From Hoeflea_A sp965249925 (GTDB taxonomy: Bacteria; Pseudomonadota; Alphaproteobacteria; Rhizobiales; Rhizobiaceae), in assembly GCA_965249925.1 (NCBI GenBank), contig OZ252260.1, positions 1,426,001 through 1,490,000 of the forward strand: a DNA stretch of 64,000 bases, read 5' to 3'. A program made the translations under genes and the position numbers. The notes beneath the pieces are model-generated. The model saw nothing but the letters and a program-made list of their open reading frames with translations. It made no database searches and was not told where the DNA came from. This document shows positions 36,545-45,821 of this stretch, piece by piece. The stretch's first letter is position 1. Each line of letters begins with the position of its first letter.

Positions 36545-38179
36545 ATGCTGGGCGGCCCCCATCGCGCAGCAAACATCGCGGCGGGAGCTTTTGTTCTCGC
36601 CGCGATGGCTTTGGCAATCGGCGCCGCGGTCATCGCGCTGTTGGGCGCCGCGGCTGGCATGCCGGGTGAACAATCGGCGCTCTACGATGCCTACATTTGG
36701 CGGGTCACCCGGTTCACGCTGCTGCAGGCGACGCTGTCGACGTTTCTGTCGGTGGCACTGGCGGTTCCGCTGGCGCGGGCCATCGCGCGGCGGCAACACT
36801 TTGTCGGACGCGACTGGCTGATCCGACTGCTGGCCGTGCCGATCGGTCTGCCGCCGATCATCGCCGCATTGGGTCTGATCGAAATCTGGGGGCGGCAGGG
36901 TTTGTTCAATACGGCGCTGCAGGGACTAGGATTGGCCGAACCACTGTCGATCTACGGGCTGCCGGGCATCTTGCTCGCCCACGTCTTTTTCAACCTGCCG
37001 CTGGCGACGCGCCTGCTCTTAGGCGCGCTTGACCGCGTCCCGGCGGAATACTGGCGCAACGCCGACCAACTGGGTCTCGCTGCGCGCAGCGTCTTCATGC
37101 TTGTCGAATGGCCCTATATGCGCAGCCAGCTCGCCGGCATCGCCGGGCTGGTGTTCATGCTGTGCGTCACCAGCTTCACGCTGGTCCTGCTTCTCGGCGG
37201 CGGCCCGGCGGCAACCACACTCGAAGTCGCCATCTACCAGGCCTTGCGTTTCGATTTCGACCCGCCCCGGGCGGTAGGCCTTGCGGTCATGCAACTGATC
37301 CTGACCGGCGCCCTGTTGACGGCATTGGCGCTGCTCGATCGCGCGCCGGAGGAGAGCCCCACACTCGGCCTGCCGGTTCGCCGTCATCCGGATCGCGGGA
37401 CCGTGGCAAGGCTGGCCGATTTCGGTCTGATCGGCCTCGCCGCACTGTTTCTGGTTTCGCCGCTCGTTTCGATCGTCCTATCTGGCCTCGCCGCCGATCT
37501 GCCGCGGCTGTTAAGCGAGCCGGTGGTCTGGCGCGCCATCCTGACCAGCCTCGCGATCGGTCTCTGCGCGGCGATCCTTTCCGTTGCGGCGGCTCTGATG
37601 CTGGTGCGGGCCCGCCATGCGGCGCAGCCGCTGGCTGATATCAGGCTTTCGGCGCGGTGGTTCCGCTCCGCCGCCACCGCCGGCTCAAGTCTCGTTCTGC
37701 TGGTGCCGCCGATTGTCTTGGGTGCCGGCTGGTTCATCCTGCTGCGCGGCCGCGTCGACGTTTTCGCGCTGGCACCCCTGCTTGTCATATTGATCAACGC
37801 CATGATGGCGCTGCCGTTCGTCATGCGGGTGTTGGAACCCGCCCATCTCACCCATATGGCGCGTACCGAGCGCCTGAGCATCGCGCTCGGACTGACCGGC
37901 GTGCAACGGCTGATGCTGATCGACTGGCCGGGCATACGGCAAGCGCTGTTGCTTGCCCTGGCTTTCGCCATGGCCCTGTCGCTCGGCGATCTCGGCGCCA
38001 TCGCCCTGTTCGGCAGCCAGGACGTCGTCACGCTGCCCTATCTGCTGTTGCAGCGCATGGGCAGTTACCGGACCAACGACGCCGCCGGCCTGGCCCTGAT
38101 GCTCGGCCTGGTGTGCCTCGCCCTCATGGTGTTCGCCGGCCGCGGCCAAAGGCCGCTGCTTCCCGGAGTGCGCTCATGA
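36545..38179 (+). CDS. thiP: Thiamine ABC transporter permease
   Basis: A 544-aa inner-membrane protein with about 12 membrane segments made of two fused permease domains. The EAA-like loops are YWRNADQLGLAARSVFMLVEWP in the first half and TERLSIALGLTGVQRLMLIDWP in the second. ThiP is typically a fused double permease, so one gene supplies the whole pore. It ends in an ATGA overlap with thiQ. Confidence 0.95.
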   Translation: MLGGPHRAANIAAGAFVLAAMALAIGAAVIALLGAAAGMPGEQSALYDAYIWRVTRFTLLQATLSTFLSVALAVPLARAIARRQHFVGRDWLIRLLAVPIGLPPIIAALGLIEIWGRQGLFNTALQGLGLAEPLSIYGLPGILLAHVFFNLPLATRLLLGALDRVPAEYWRNADQLGLAARSVFMLVEWPYMRSQLAGIAGLVFMLCVTSFTLVLLLGGGPAATTLEVAIYQALRFDFDPPRAVGLAVMQLILTGALLTALALLDRAPEESPTLGLPVRRHPDRGTVARLADFGLIGLAALFLVSPLVSIVLSGLAADLPRLLSEPVVWRAILTSLAIGLCAAILSVAAALMLVRARHAAQPLADIRLSARWFRSAATAGSSLVLLVPPIVLGAGWFILLRGRVDVFALAPLLVILINAMMALPFVMRVLEPAHLTHMARTERLSIALGLTGVQRLMLIDWPGIRQALLLALAFAMALSLGDLGAIALFGSQDVVTLPYLLLQRMGSYRTNDAAGLALMLGLVCLALMVFAGRGQRPLLPGVRS

Positions 38180-38913
38180 TCGGCAAGGCGGTCCAGCTCG
38201 ACAACGTCACCCTCCATCGCGGCGACCTGCATATGGAGTTCGACGTGCGCATCGATGCCGGGAACATCGCCGCCATTATCGGACCCTCGGGCGCCGGCAA
38301 ATCGACTTTGCTGGATCTTGTCGCCGGCTTCGAAGCGCCGCGCACGGGCCGCATTCTGATCGGTGACGCAGACGTGACGGCACTCAGTCCTGTCGACCGG
38401 CCGGTTTCCATGGTGTTCCAGGAAAACAACCTGTTCTCGCACCTGACGGTCGAGACCAATGTCGGTCTCGGCATACGGCCGACCATCGGCCGTCGCCCGG
38501 GCGATGCCGCAACAATTGCCGACGCGCTCGGGCAGGTGGGGCTGACCGGTTTCGAACGCAGGCGGCCCGGATCATTGTCGGGTGGCGAACGTCAGCGTGT
38601 CGCCCTGGCCCGCGCCCTGGTGCGGCGCAAGCCGGTATTGTTGCTGGATGAACCGCTTGCCGCCCTGGGACCGCGGCTGCGCCGCGACATGCTGGATCTC
38701 ATTCGCCACCTGCAATCGGAAACCGGCATGACAACGGCCATCGTCACCCACCAGCCGGAAGACGCCGCCGAGATCGCCGACACGATCATCTTCGTCGACG
38801 CCGGCCGCACCGTCGCCGCAGGTCCGACGCACTCGTTTTTCGGCCGGAGCGATGTGCCGGGTTTGGCAGACTATCTCGGACAGCCAGCGTCGGGGACTAC
38901 ACGCACGTCATGA
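38176..38913 (+). CDS. thiQ: Thiamine ABC transporter ATP-binding protein
   Basis: A 245-aa ATPase with Walker A GPSGAGKST, signature LSGGERQR, Walker B VLLLDEPLAALGPRLR and switch histidine VTHQPEDA. It energises thiamine uptake with ThiB and ThiP. The ATG overlaps the thiP stop (ATGA). The Gly-Pro in LAALGPRLR, instead of the usual LDP, is common for ThiQ. Controlled by the TPP riboswitch through the operon. Confidence 0.95.
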   Translation: MIGKAVQLDNVTLHRGDLHMEFDVRIDAGNIAAIIGPSGAGKSTLLDLVAGFEAPRTGRILIGDADVTALSPVDRPVSMVFQENNLFSHLTVETNVGLGIRPTIGRRPGDAATIADALGQVGLTGFERRRPGSLSGGERQRVALARALVRRKPVLLLDEPLAALGPRLRRDMLDLIRHLQSETGMTTAIVTHQPEDAAEIADTIIFVDAGRTVAAGPTHSFFGRSDVPGLADYLGQPASGTTRTS

Positions 38914-38995
38914 AATCGGCTAGAAACGGTGGCAGAAAGCGGATTCGATTATACTCTACTTAATTCGCAGGTATCGACCGATCAGCAGGGCCGAC

Positions 38996-40513
38996 ATGCA
39001 TCCGGGGCCGCCCGAACCGGCCACGCAACACCTGCGCCCCGCGACGCGAATACGGCGCAGGGTTGCCGGCCTGATTGTGGCCCTCGCCGTCGGTCTTTCC
39101 GGCTGCCAGAGCCTGCTCGACCAGTCCTATCCGAGCACCATCGGTCCATCGGACAATCCGCAAACGGTTGAGCGGCTTGAGAAGAATGATCCGCGCGCCC
39201 GACTGGGCGCCAGGGAGCATCCGCGAATCCTGGCCAGCTATGGCGGTGAATACAGCGACCCGAAGGTCGAGCGGCAATTGGCACGTATTGTTGGCGCCCT
39301 GACGCTGGTGTCTGAGAATCCCAAGCAGACGTACCGGATCACCATTCTCAACTCACCGGCGGTCAACGCCTTCGCTCTGCCCGGCGGCTACCTCTATATC
39401 ACGCGGGGTTTGCTGGCGCTTGCCAACGATTCGTCGGAGGTCGCCGCCGTCATCTCCCATGAAATGGCCCATGTCACCGCCAACCATGGCCTGCAGCGCA
39501 AGCGGCGCGAGGAAGCCGAGGTGATCGCCAGCCGGGTCGCGGCGGAGATTCTGTCAAACGATCTTGCCGGCGAGCAGGCCCTGGCACGCAGTAAACTAAG
39601 GCTCGCCGCCTTCTCACGTCAGCAAGAACTGCAGGCGGATGTCATCGGGGTGCGCATGCTCGGCCGTGCCGGCTTCGATCCCTATGCAGCAGCGCGTTTC
39701 CTGCAGTCGATGGACGCTTATAGCCGTTACAGCGCCGGCGACGAAGACACCGACCCGAGCCTCGACTTCCTGTCGAGCCACCCGGATGCGCCCAGGCGGC
39801 TGGAACTGGCAACGCGCCACGCCCGGGCCTTCGGTCCGCCGGGCACCGGAAAGCGGGATCGCGACGCCTATCTTGAGAGCATAAGCGGACTGCTCTACGG
39901 CGACAGCCCGAAGGAAGGGTACGTTCGCGGACTGACCTTCCTGCATCCGACTCTGGGCCTGCGGTTTTCGGTGCCGCAGGGTTTTCAGATCGACAACACG
40001 GCGCAGGCGGTGCTGGCGACGGGACCGGGAGACGTGGCGGTGCGCTTTGACGGGGTGCCGGACCAACGTGGTTTGGATTTAACCCGATACATTTCCAGCG
40101 GCTGGGTCAGCGGGCTCGATCCGGCGACCATCCGCAGCCGCCGCGTCGCCGGACTGGATGCCGCCTCGGCGCGCGCCTCGGCCGACCGGTGGGATTTCGA
40201 CGTAACCGTCATCCGCCTTGAAGGGCGGATCTACCGTATTCTGACCGCCGCGCCGAAGGGCAGTTCCCGGCTGGAATCCACGGCCGCTGCGGTCCGTAAT
40301 TCGTTCCGAAAAATGACGCCCGCAGAAATTGCCGCCCTGAAACCGCTGCGCATCAAAGTCGTGACTGTGCAACCCGGAGAGACGGTTTCGACGCTGGCCG
40401 GTCGTATGCGCGGGACGAACCGCCGGCTCGAATTGTTCCGACTGCTCAACGCGGTACCGGCCGGCAATTCGCTTGCCGCCGGCACCGAGGTCAAGATTGT
40501 TTCGGACCGTTAG
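38996..40513 (+). CDS. M48-family metallopeptidase lipoprotein with C-terminal LysM-like segment
   Basis: A 505-aa protein with a lipoprotein-type signal (GLIVALAVGLSGC, lipobox LSGC at about residue 36), so it is anchored in the envelope. The zinc site HEMAH is in AAVISHEMAHVTANHG, with the third ligand in RQQELQADVIGVRML and the SLDFLSSHPDAPRR motif. This is the BepA-like M48 group that handles outer-membrane protein assembly or turnover. The C-terminal VVTVQPGETVSTLAGRMRG resembles a LysM-type peptidoglycan-binding segment. Next to rpoH, convergent, which fits an envelope-stress role. Confidence 0.9.
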   Translation: MHPGPPEPATQHLRPATRIRRRVAGLIVALAVGLSGCQSLLDQSYPSTIGPSDNPQTVERLEKNDPRARLGAREHPRILASYGGEYSDPKVERQLARIVGALTLVSENPKQTYRITILNSPAVNAFALPGGYLYITRGLLALANDSSEVAAVISHEMAHVTANHGLQRKRREEAEVIASRVAAEILSNDLAGEQALARSKLRLAAFSRQQELQADVIGVRMLGRAGFDPYAAARFLQSMDAYSRYSAGDEDTDPSLDFLSSHPDAPRRLELATRHARAFGPPGTGKRDRDAYLESISGLLYGDSPKEGYVRGLTFLHPTLGLRFSVPQGFQIDNTAQAVLATGPGDVAVRFDGVPDQRGLDLTRYISSGWVSGLDPATIRSRRVAGLDAASARASADRWDFDVTVIRLEGRIYRILTAAPKGSSRLESTAAAVRNSFRKMTPAEIAALKPLRIKVVTVQPGETVSTLAGRMRGTNRRLELFRLLNAVPAGNSLAAGTEVKIVSDR

Positions 40514-40537
40514 AAGACTGTCGGATCGGTTGGGGTC

Positions 40538-41398
40538 TCACATCCCGCTGATCGCCGGCGCATCTTTCTCGAGCGCCATCTTCAACTTCTGCAGAGCCCG
40601 GTTTTCAATCTGGCGGACCCGTTCCTTGGAGATGCCGAGGCTGGTGCCTAGGGCTTCCAGCGTCGCGCCGTCCTCCGACAACCGCCGTTCGCGAATGATG
40701 CGTTCTTCGCGTGGATTGAGCTTCTGCAGCGCCGACTGGATCCATTCGGAACGCCGCTCCTCGTCAATCATGATGCTGACCTGCTCGTCGGGCAGCGGAT
40801 CGTCGCTCTTCAAAAACTCGATCCTGTCTGATCCCGGGGATTCCGAATCGCTAACCGGAGCGTTCAGCGACGTATCCGAACCGGAAAGCCTGGCATCCAT
40901 CACCGCAACGTCCTTGACGTTGACGCCGACCGCCAGGGCGATCTCCTCGTGGATGACGCTTTCCGGAGCGTCGGCGTTGCTGCGCCACAGCTTTGCGCGC
41001 AGGCGGCGCAGGTTGAAGAACAGAGCCTTTTGCGCCGAACTTGTGCCACCGCGTACGATCGACCAGTTGCGCAGAATGTAGTCCTGTATAGAGGCGCGGA
41101 TCCACCAGGTTGCATAGGTGGAGAAGCGGACCTCCCGCTCCGGTTCGAAGCGGGCGGCAGCTTCAAGCAGGCCGACGTGGCCTTCCTGAATCAGGTCATT
41201 CATCGGCAGGCCGAAATTCTTGAATTTCGCCGCCATTGAGATCACCAGTCGCATATGCGCCATGGCGATCTTGTTGAGCGCTTCCTGGTCCCGGTGTTCT
41301 TTCCAGCTCACCGCCAGATCGTGCTCTTCGTCACGATCGAGATAAGGCGCCGCCATGGCAGCTTTGATAAGACTCTGTCCGGCACGATTCTCGCTCAT
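40538..41398 (-). CDS. rpoH: RNA polymerase sigma-32 (heat-shock) factor
   Basis: A 286-aa sigma-70-family protein. Region 2 has DLIQEGHVGLLEAAARFEPE and FSTYATWWIRASIQDYILR; the RpoH box is AQKALFFNLRRLRAKL; region 4 ends EALGTSLGISKERVRQIENR. It directs RNA polymerase to heat-shock promoters. ATG 41398 has GGGAG. Alphaproteobacteria often have two RpoH proteins; linkage to carD and fdxA points to the RpoH2-type locus, which is inference. It is convergent with the M48 peptidase gene. Confidence 0.93.
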   Translation of the reverse strand: MSENRAGQSLIKAAMAAPYLDRDEEHDLAVSWKEHRDQEALNKIAMAHMRLVISMAAKFKNFGLPMNDLIQEGHVGLLEAAARFEPEREVRFSTYATWWIRASIQDYILRNWSIVRGGTSSAQKALFFNLRRLRAKLWRSNADAPESVIHEEIALAVGVNVKDVAVMDARLSGSDTSLNAPVSDSESPGSDRIEFLKSDDPLPDEQVSIMIDEERRSEWIQSALQKLNPREERIIRERRLSEDGATLEALGTSLGISKERVRQIENRALQKLKMALEKDAPAISGM

Positions 41399-41600
41399 AT
41401 CGTTCTCCCGGTTGGGGCCCTGAAACCGCTTAACGAAACACCTTCAGCTGTGATTCAGAGTGCAAGGTTATTATGACCAGCAATCGAAAAGCAGCTACGT
41501 AACAATCGTGTGTATGGATCACCGCACGCGCAAGGAAACGCAGTGTTCACAGTTTGGAACCATTCGTTCCCAAATTACCCGATTCGCCCACGGGAACCAA

Positions 41601-41625
41601 AAAACCCGGCAAACGGCCGGGTTTT
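41601..41625 (-). terminator. Rho-independent terminator after carD
   Basis: Stem CCCGGC at 41605-41610 pairs with GCCGGG at 41616-41621 over a 5-nt loop. On the minus strand it is followed by TTTTTTGG, 72 bp past the carD stop. It also has TTTTC on the plus side, but no plus-strand gene needs it. It separates carD from the rpoH promoter. Confidence 0.8.
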
Positions 41626-41696
41626 CTTGGAAATCATCGGATTGTTACCGGATCTGAAGGGTCATCACATTCGCGTGATGGCGTCGGTAAGTGGAG

Positions 41697-42281
41697 TCAG
41701 GCGGCCGCTTCCTGCGTGTCGCCGTCGCCGTCACCTTCTTCGCCCGCTGCTTTGCCGCGTTTCGGCCCCTTGTTCAGGTTGGTTTCGATCAGCCTAACGG
41801 CCTCTGTCTCCGACAGCTTGTTGACCGCCGCGATTTCACGCGCCATCCGGTCAAGCGCCGCTTCGTACAGCTGGCGTTCCGAATAGGACTGCTCCGGCTG
41901 GTTGTCGGCGCGATACAGGTCGCGTACCACCTCGGCGATGGCAATCAGGTCACCGGAATTGATTTTTGCGTCATATTCCTGGGCGCGGCGCGACCACATG
42001 GTGCGCTTGACCCGCGCCCGGCCCTGCACGACCTTGAGGGCACGGTCGACGAAATCGTTCTCAGCGAGCTTGCGCATGCCGATCGAAGAGGCTTTCGCTA
42101 CCGGCACTTTCAAGCGCATTTTGTCCTTGTCGAAATCGATGACGAAGAGTTCGAGCTTGTGCCCGGCCACTTCCTGTTCTTCGATCGCAACGATCTGGCC
42201 GACGCCGTGCGCCGGATACACGATGTACTCGTTGGTTTTGAAACCCTGGCGCTGAGAAGATTTTTTCTGCTGGGCTGTCAT
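41697..42281 (-). CDS. CarD/CdnL-family transcription factor
   Basis: A 194-aa protein. The N-terminal RNA-polymerase-interaction domain is FKTNEYIVYPAHGVGQIVAI to FVIDFDKDKMRLKVPV; the C-terminal helical domain with VVQGRARVKRTMWSRRAQEY contacts promoter DNA. CarD/CdnL stabilises open promoter complexes, especially at rRNA genes. ATG 42281 gives the usual start MTAQQKKSSQRQGF. The C-terminal 30 residues are Lys/Glu/Asp-rich and probably disordered. Lies between fdxA and rpoH as in many alphaproteobacteria. Confidence 0.93.
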   Translation of the reverse strand: MTAQQKKSSQRQGFKTNEYIVYPAHGVGQIVAIEEQEVAGHKLELFVIDFDKDKMRLKVPVAKASSIGMRKLAENDFVDRALKVVQGRARVKRTMWSRRAQEYDAKINSGDLIAIAEVVRDLYRADNQPEQSYSERQLYEAALDRMAREIAAVNKLSETEAVRLIETNLNKGPKRGKAAGEEGDGDGDTQEAAA

Positions 42282-42707
42282 TCGTATATTGTACTCCCTA
42301 TTACACACCCGGAAACCACCGGGATGGGCACGCGATCGAGCAAAGGTTTTACGCTGCTCACGTTCGCAAGGCGACCGTCTGTGCCCGCACCATGATTTTC
42401 ACACAAAACCACGCAATATCCGGCCACACACCGACAGCGAACAATCAACGCTGCTGTCATAAAGGTTCGGTTTCGCGGGGATACTGTTCTTCCGTGGTCA
42501 TGGTAGTTGCGACAGGCCATCAGGCCAAACCGCAGGTCAGTTTTTTACCAATAACACAAAAAACGGCGGAAATCAAACATTTGCCGCATGTGCACACAGC
42601 ACATACAACAACTTAACCGCGCATGGTTAATCCCGCAGGACAATCCGAGGGAGTACTCTCCCTACGGTACTCTATATGGGAGCGATGGTCATGCGTGTAA
42701 AGGGGCT
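42282..42707. other. 426-bp non-coding region between fdxA and carD
   Basis: No convincing gene. It should contain the carD promoter. It is clearly more AT-rich than its flanks. A perfect inverted repeat TTAACCGCGCATGGTTAA lies at 42613-42630 (CtrA-like half sites facing each other), and a CTCCC...GGGAG inverted repeat lies just downstream of it near the fdxA end. Confidence 0.6.
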
Positions 42708-43046
42708 CTAGTCCCCCTCACCGGGATTCGGCGAGAAGTACTTTTCGAATTTACCCTCCATGCCATCGAATTCCTCCGCCCCTTCTTGAGGGTCGCGCTT
42801 GATGGTGACGTTAGGCCACTTTTCGGCATATTCGGTATTGATCTGAAGCCATTTTTCGAGGCCCGGCTCGGTATCCGGCTTGATGGCCTCGGCCGGGCAT
42901 TCGGGCTCACAAACCCCGCAGTCAATGCACTCGTCAGGGTGAATCACCAGCATGTTCTCCCCTTCGTAAAAGCAATCCACCGGACAGACTTCCACGCAAT
43001 CCAGATATTTGCACTTGATGCAATTTTCGACGACGATGTAGGTCAT
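42708..43046 (-). CDS. fdxA: 7Fe-8S ferredoxin, FdxA family
   Basis: A 112-aa electron carrier. Cysteines at 9, 12, 17, 21 and 25 (CIKCKYLDCVEVCPVDC) and at 40, 43, 46 and 50 (CIDCGVCEPEC) fit one 3Fe-4S and one 4Fe-4S cluster. The acidic C-terminal tail (about 55 residues) is typical of FdxA. The redox partner is unknown. It lies in the rpoH-carD-fdxA block, upstream of carD in transcription order. Confidence 0.95.
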   Translation of the reverse strand: MTYIVVENCIKCKYLDCVEVCPVDCFYEGENMLVIHPDECIDCGVCEPECPAEAIKPDTEPGLEKWLQINTEYAEKWPNVTIKRDPQEGAEEFDGMEGKFEKYFSPNPGEGD

Positions 43047-43328
43047 TCACAGCTCCGGACGGTCAATGCAACCCTTTGCCGATCAGGTAGCGGCTTTGAT
43101 TTGGCTTGGCAAGAGCCACCCGACGGCGATGCCCATAGGGCTTTTCAATGGTTCGCCGGTTCGGAAAAATGCTTCTAAAATGGCTGGTAGTAGGGCGAAA
43201 ATCTTCGGCGCTTCGGCCACCCGACAGCAGTTGTATTTGACCTGAGCCAATTTGCCGCAGGTCATGGGGACAGCGTGTTCCGCTCGCGATCGAGATTCAC
43301 GTGATGAGGCGATTCAATCGCACCGCCG

Positions 43329-44357
43329 TCAGTGCAGGGGAACCGAACCTGTCGCACTGCGGCCGGCGTAGAGCGGCCAATTGGTCATGTTGCCGGTCAG
43401 GTCGGCGACCGAAGGCACCTGGCCACAGGCCCACAATGGCATCAGCACCGAACCCTCCTGATCCACAGCCGACGGAACCGTCAGGCCCGGATACATCCCC
43501 GTGAACATATCCTTCGGTACGGTCTGTGTGGCACAGATCGCCACGGCCATCTGCACCGTCATTATGCGGGCCAGTTCGACGGCGGCGCCGAAGTCGCGCA
43601 CCATCGGCATATCCAGCGCACCCGTCAGTTGCTCCGTAAACAGCGGCATCGTCTGGCCGGAGTTGATATTCGACAATTGCTCGGAGCCGGAAGACGCGAC
43701 GATATAGTCGATCCGTTCGGCCTGCCGGGCGTGCCGGTGAAACGAATCGAAGACACGCCCGCTTGAGCAGGATTCGAGGATCAGCGCCACCCTGCCCGGC
43801 AGTTCAACGATGGCATCGACGATATCGGCGACGGTCAACCAGTCCTCATTGGCCAGCGCCAGCGCCGGGACCGTCGGCTGCTCCTTGGTCCAGAATACCA
43901 CCAGATCCGCATTCGGATCGGTGTAGCGATCGTTGATCTCCGCAATCACACCGCCCTGACCATAATACCGGGCCCACTGTGAAAAGGAGTCGCCGTGTCC
44001 GTTGAGATAGAGGATCAATCGGTCCCGTGAGGTAAGCCGTTCGCCGAGGTCGGCCAATACCCGCAAAAAATTGCGCGCCGTCGCTTGCTCATCGTGGAGG
44101 GTGACGATGTTGGCCGTGTCGATGTCCAGCGCCTCACCAAAACTGTCGGCCACCGCCTTCACACCATTGGAACAGACGCTGACCGGAATGTCTGTGCGGT
44201 AGGGCGGACAGATTCCGACGGCCAGCAGATAGACCTGCCCCCAGTCGGACTGCCGCGCCGGCGAAGACGCGGCAGCCGCGCCGAGTCCAATGGAGAGGCC
44301 GCAGGCGAGCAGCAGGACAGTCGCGGCCGCATGGACACAACAACGGGCAATCTTCAT
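43329..44357 (-). CDS. Secreted caspase-like (C14/orthocaspase-type) protein
   Basis: A 342-aa protein with a signal peptide (VHAAATVLLLACGLSIGLGAAAA), so periplasmic or secreted. It shows the caspase-fold dyad: His121 in LILYLNGHGDS and Cys197 in ALILESCSSGR. In metacaspases the second motif is usually DSCHSG; here it is ESCSSG, so the Asp is Glu and the His is Ser. IDYIVASSGSEQLSN resembles the strand after the cysteine. Substrate preference cannot be predicted. It is inserted, with the next upstream proline-rich gene, between fdxA and the S4-helicase pair that normally adjoin. Legumain-like C13 is a less likely alternative. Confidence 0.75.
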   Translation of the reverse strand: MKIARCCVHAAATVLLLACGLSIGLGAAAASSPARQSDWGQVYLLAVGICPPYRTDIPVSVCSNGVKAVADSFGEALDIDTANIVTLHDEQATARNFLRVLADLGERLTSRDRLILYLNGHGDSFSQWARYYGQGGVIAEINDRYTDPNADLVVFWTKEQPTVPALALANEDWLTVADIVDAIVELPGRVALILESCSSGRVFDSFHRHARQAERIDYIVASSGSEQLSNINSGQTMPLFTEQLTGALDMPMVRDFGAAVELARIMTVQMAVAICATQTVPKDMFTGMYPGLTVPSAVDQEGSVLMPLWACGQVPSVADLTGNMTNWPLYAGRSATGSVPLH

Positions 44358-44442
44358 CGGTTCAGGTCCCTCTGATCATCTGTTTCAGGAGTCCGGGAGG
44401 CGGCGCGCCACGCGCCGGCGCCGCCTCGTCCGGCAAATCGGA

Positions 44443-45639
44443 CTAGTTGCTGCTCGCCGTCTGCGGCGCCGAGACCGTGCCGTTGATCGCAGCGCAGGCC
44501 GGCGCGGTGTTGGCGATCACCGCAATGGGTGTCCCGGCGGGCAGGTTGTATTGCGCCAGCACGGTGTCGTTGGTCGGCGTGACCAGGCAGATGACCGGCT
44601 CGGGCGCGCCTGTCTCCGGCGTCGTGGTGGCCATCGACGAACTCTGGTCCAGCGCCGCCACCGGTGTCGGATCCGGTGTCATCGTTTGCGCCGCAGCAGG
44701 ACCCGCCGGCGGCGTAACTGCAGCAGCCTGCGCGGGCACGGTTACCGGGATCGCGCCAGCGCCCGGCGTGACATACGCGTAAGCGCCCGGCGACGCTGTC
44801 GGAGCCGCCACCCAAACATAGTAACCACCGGGGCTATAGGCGTACGGTGTGGTCCAACGATTGGTGGCCGCGAAATAAGGTGTTCCTACCTCTTGGTTGA
44901 GCGATGAGCCGGCGGCTGCCTGCCATCCGCCCATGACCCTTTGCGGATAGCGCGGCGGCGATGGCGGGCCATGCGGATGCACGACCGGAATCGGTACCAC
45001 GACCGGAGCCGGTGCCGGAGCTGGAGCGACTGCCGGCGCGGGAACGGGCGGCGGCGGCGCGGGAGCCCGCACCGGCGTGTGTGGCGGCGGAGGCGGCGGC
45101 CCGTCATCCACGTTTGCGCTGAACGATCTGTGCGGGTGCATGAGTGGCGCAGCACCATGTGCTTGAACGAGCGGCGGTCCGTGCGGCGGTCCGGGTGGCC
45201 CGTGCGGATGGACCGGTGTTGGCCCGTAGGGATGGCCGACGGGGATCGGAATTGGTACGGGAACCGCTGCCGGTGCTGTCACCGGTGCAGGTGCAGGCGG
45301 CTGCGGACATTGAGGCGGATATCCGTAGCAGGGATAGCCGGCGGCCGTATAGGAGGTCGGATAGGCGGCTTGATTGTAGCCCGTCGGATAGGTGCCAAAC
45401 ACGCTGTGATGCGGTGACGGTGGAGGTGGCGCCTGCGGATGAACGACCGGGATCGGAGCTGGAGCTGGCGGCGGCGCTGGGGCGCGTGCCGGCGTATGCG
45501 GCGGCGGGGGTGGCGGGGCTTCGAAACCGGCCGCGCCAACCGCCCGCTGCTGTTGCTCCTGGGCGCTGAGGGTTGCGGAAGACAGCGCGAATCCCGCCAT
45601 GGCGAGACCGAAGGCCGCACCGAGCTTAATTGGTGTCAT
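44443..45639 (-). CDS. Secreted proline-rich protein of unknown function
   Basis: Not recognised. A 398-aa protein with a signal peptide (LGAAFGLAMAGFALSSATLSA). About 200 residues of Pro/Ala/His-rich repeats follow, including two copies of PPPPPPHTP followed by RAPAPPP (near residues 44 and 184) and two of IPVVHP. The last 130 residues are ordered-looking, with Tyr-rich AYSPGGYYVWVAA and a two-cysteine segment (PEPVICLVTP ... NTAPACAAI) that may form a disulfide. The proline-rich part may span the peptidoglycan, the C-terminus acting as a binding module. It is 85 bp upstream of the caspase-like gene in the same direction, so they probably work together. Confidence 0.7.
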   Translation of the reverse strand: MTPIKLGAAFGLAMAGFALSSATLSAQEQQQRAVGAAGFEAPPPPPPHTPARAPAPPPAPAPIPVVHPQAPPPPSPHHSVFGTYPTGYNQAAYPTSYTAAGYPCYGYPPQCPQPPAPAPVTAPAAVPVPIPIPVGHPYGPTPVHPHGPPGPPHGPPLVQAHGAAPLMHPHRSFSANVDDGPPPPPPHTPVRAPAPPPPVPAPAVAPAPAPAPVVVPIPVVHPHGPPSPPRYPQRVMGGWQAAAGSSLNQEVGTPYFAATNRWTTPYAYSPGGYYVWVAAPTASPGAYAYVTPGAGAIPVTVPAQAAAVTPPAGPAAAQTMTPDPTPVAALDQSSSMATTTPETGAPEPVICLVTPTNDTVLAQYNLPAGTPIAVIANTAPACAAINGTVSAPQTASSN

Positions 45640-45821
45640 CAGAAAAAAACTCCCATCCAGTTACTAACACAAACAGAGTCTTCATCGATCCGCAAAACTT
45701 GACCCGACAGTCATGCCGCATACGAAAAAGATCCCTTGAAGTATCAAGCTGGATCTAAGGTTCGATTATGTTTTTTCGTAAGAATTGAACGTTAACGATA
45801 CTTGCCGGAGGGCGTTTTCGG

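Noticed and set aside
43083..43265. 60-codon minus-strand frame between fdxA and the caspase-like gene
   Set aside because: No recognisable motif, no good ribosome-binding site, and it occupies the probable fdxA promoter region.
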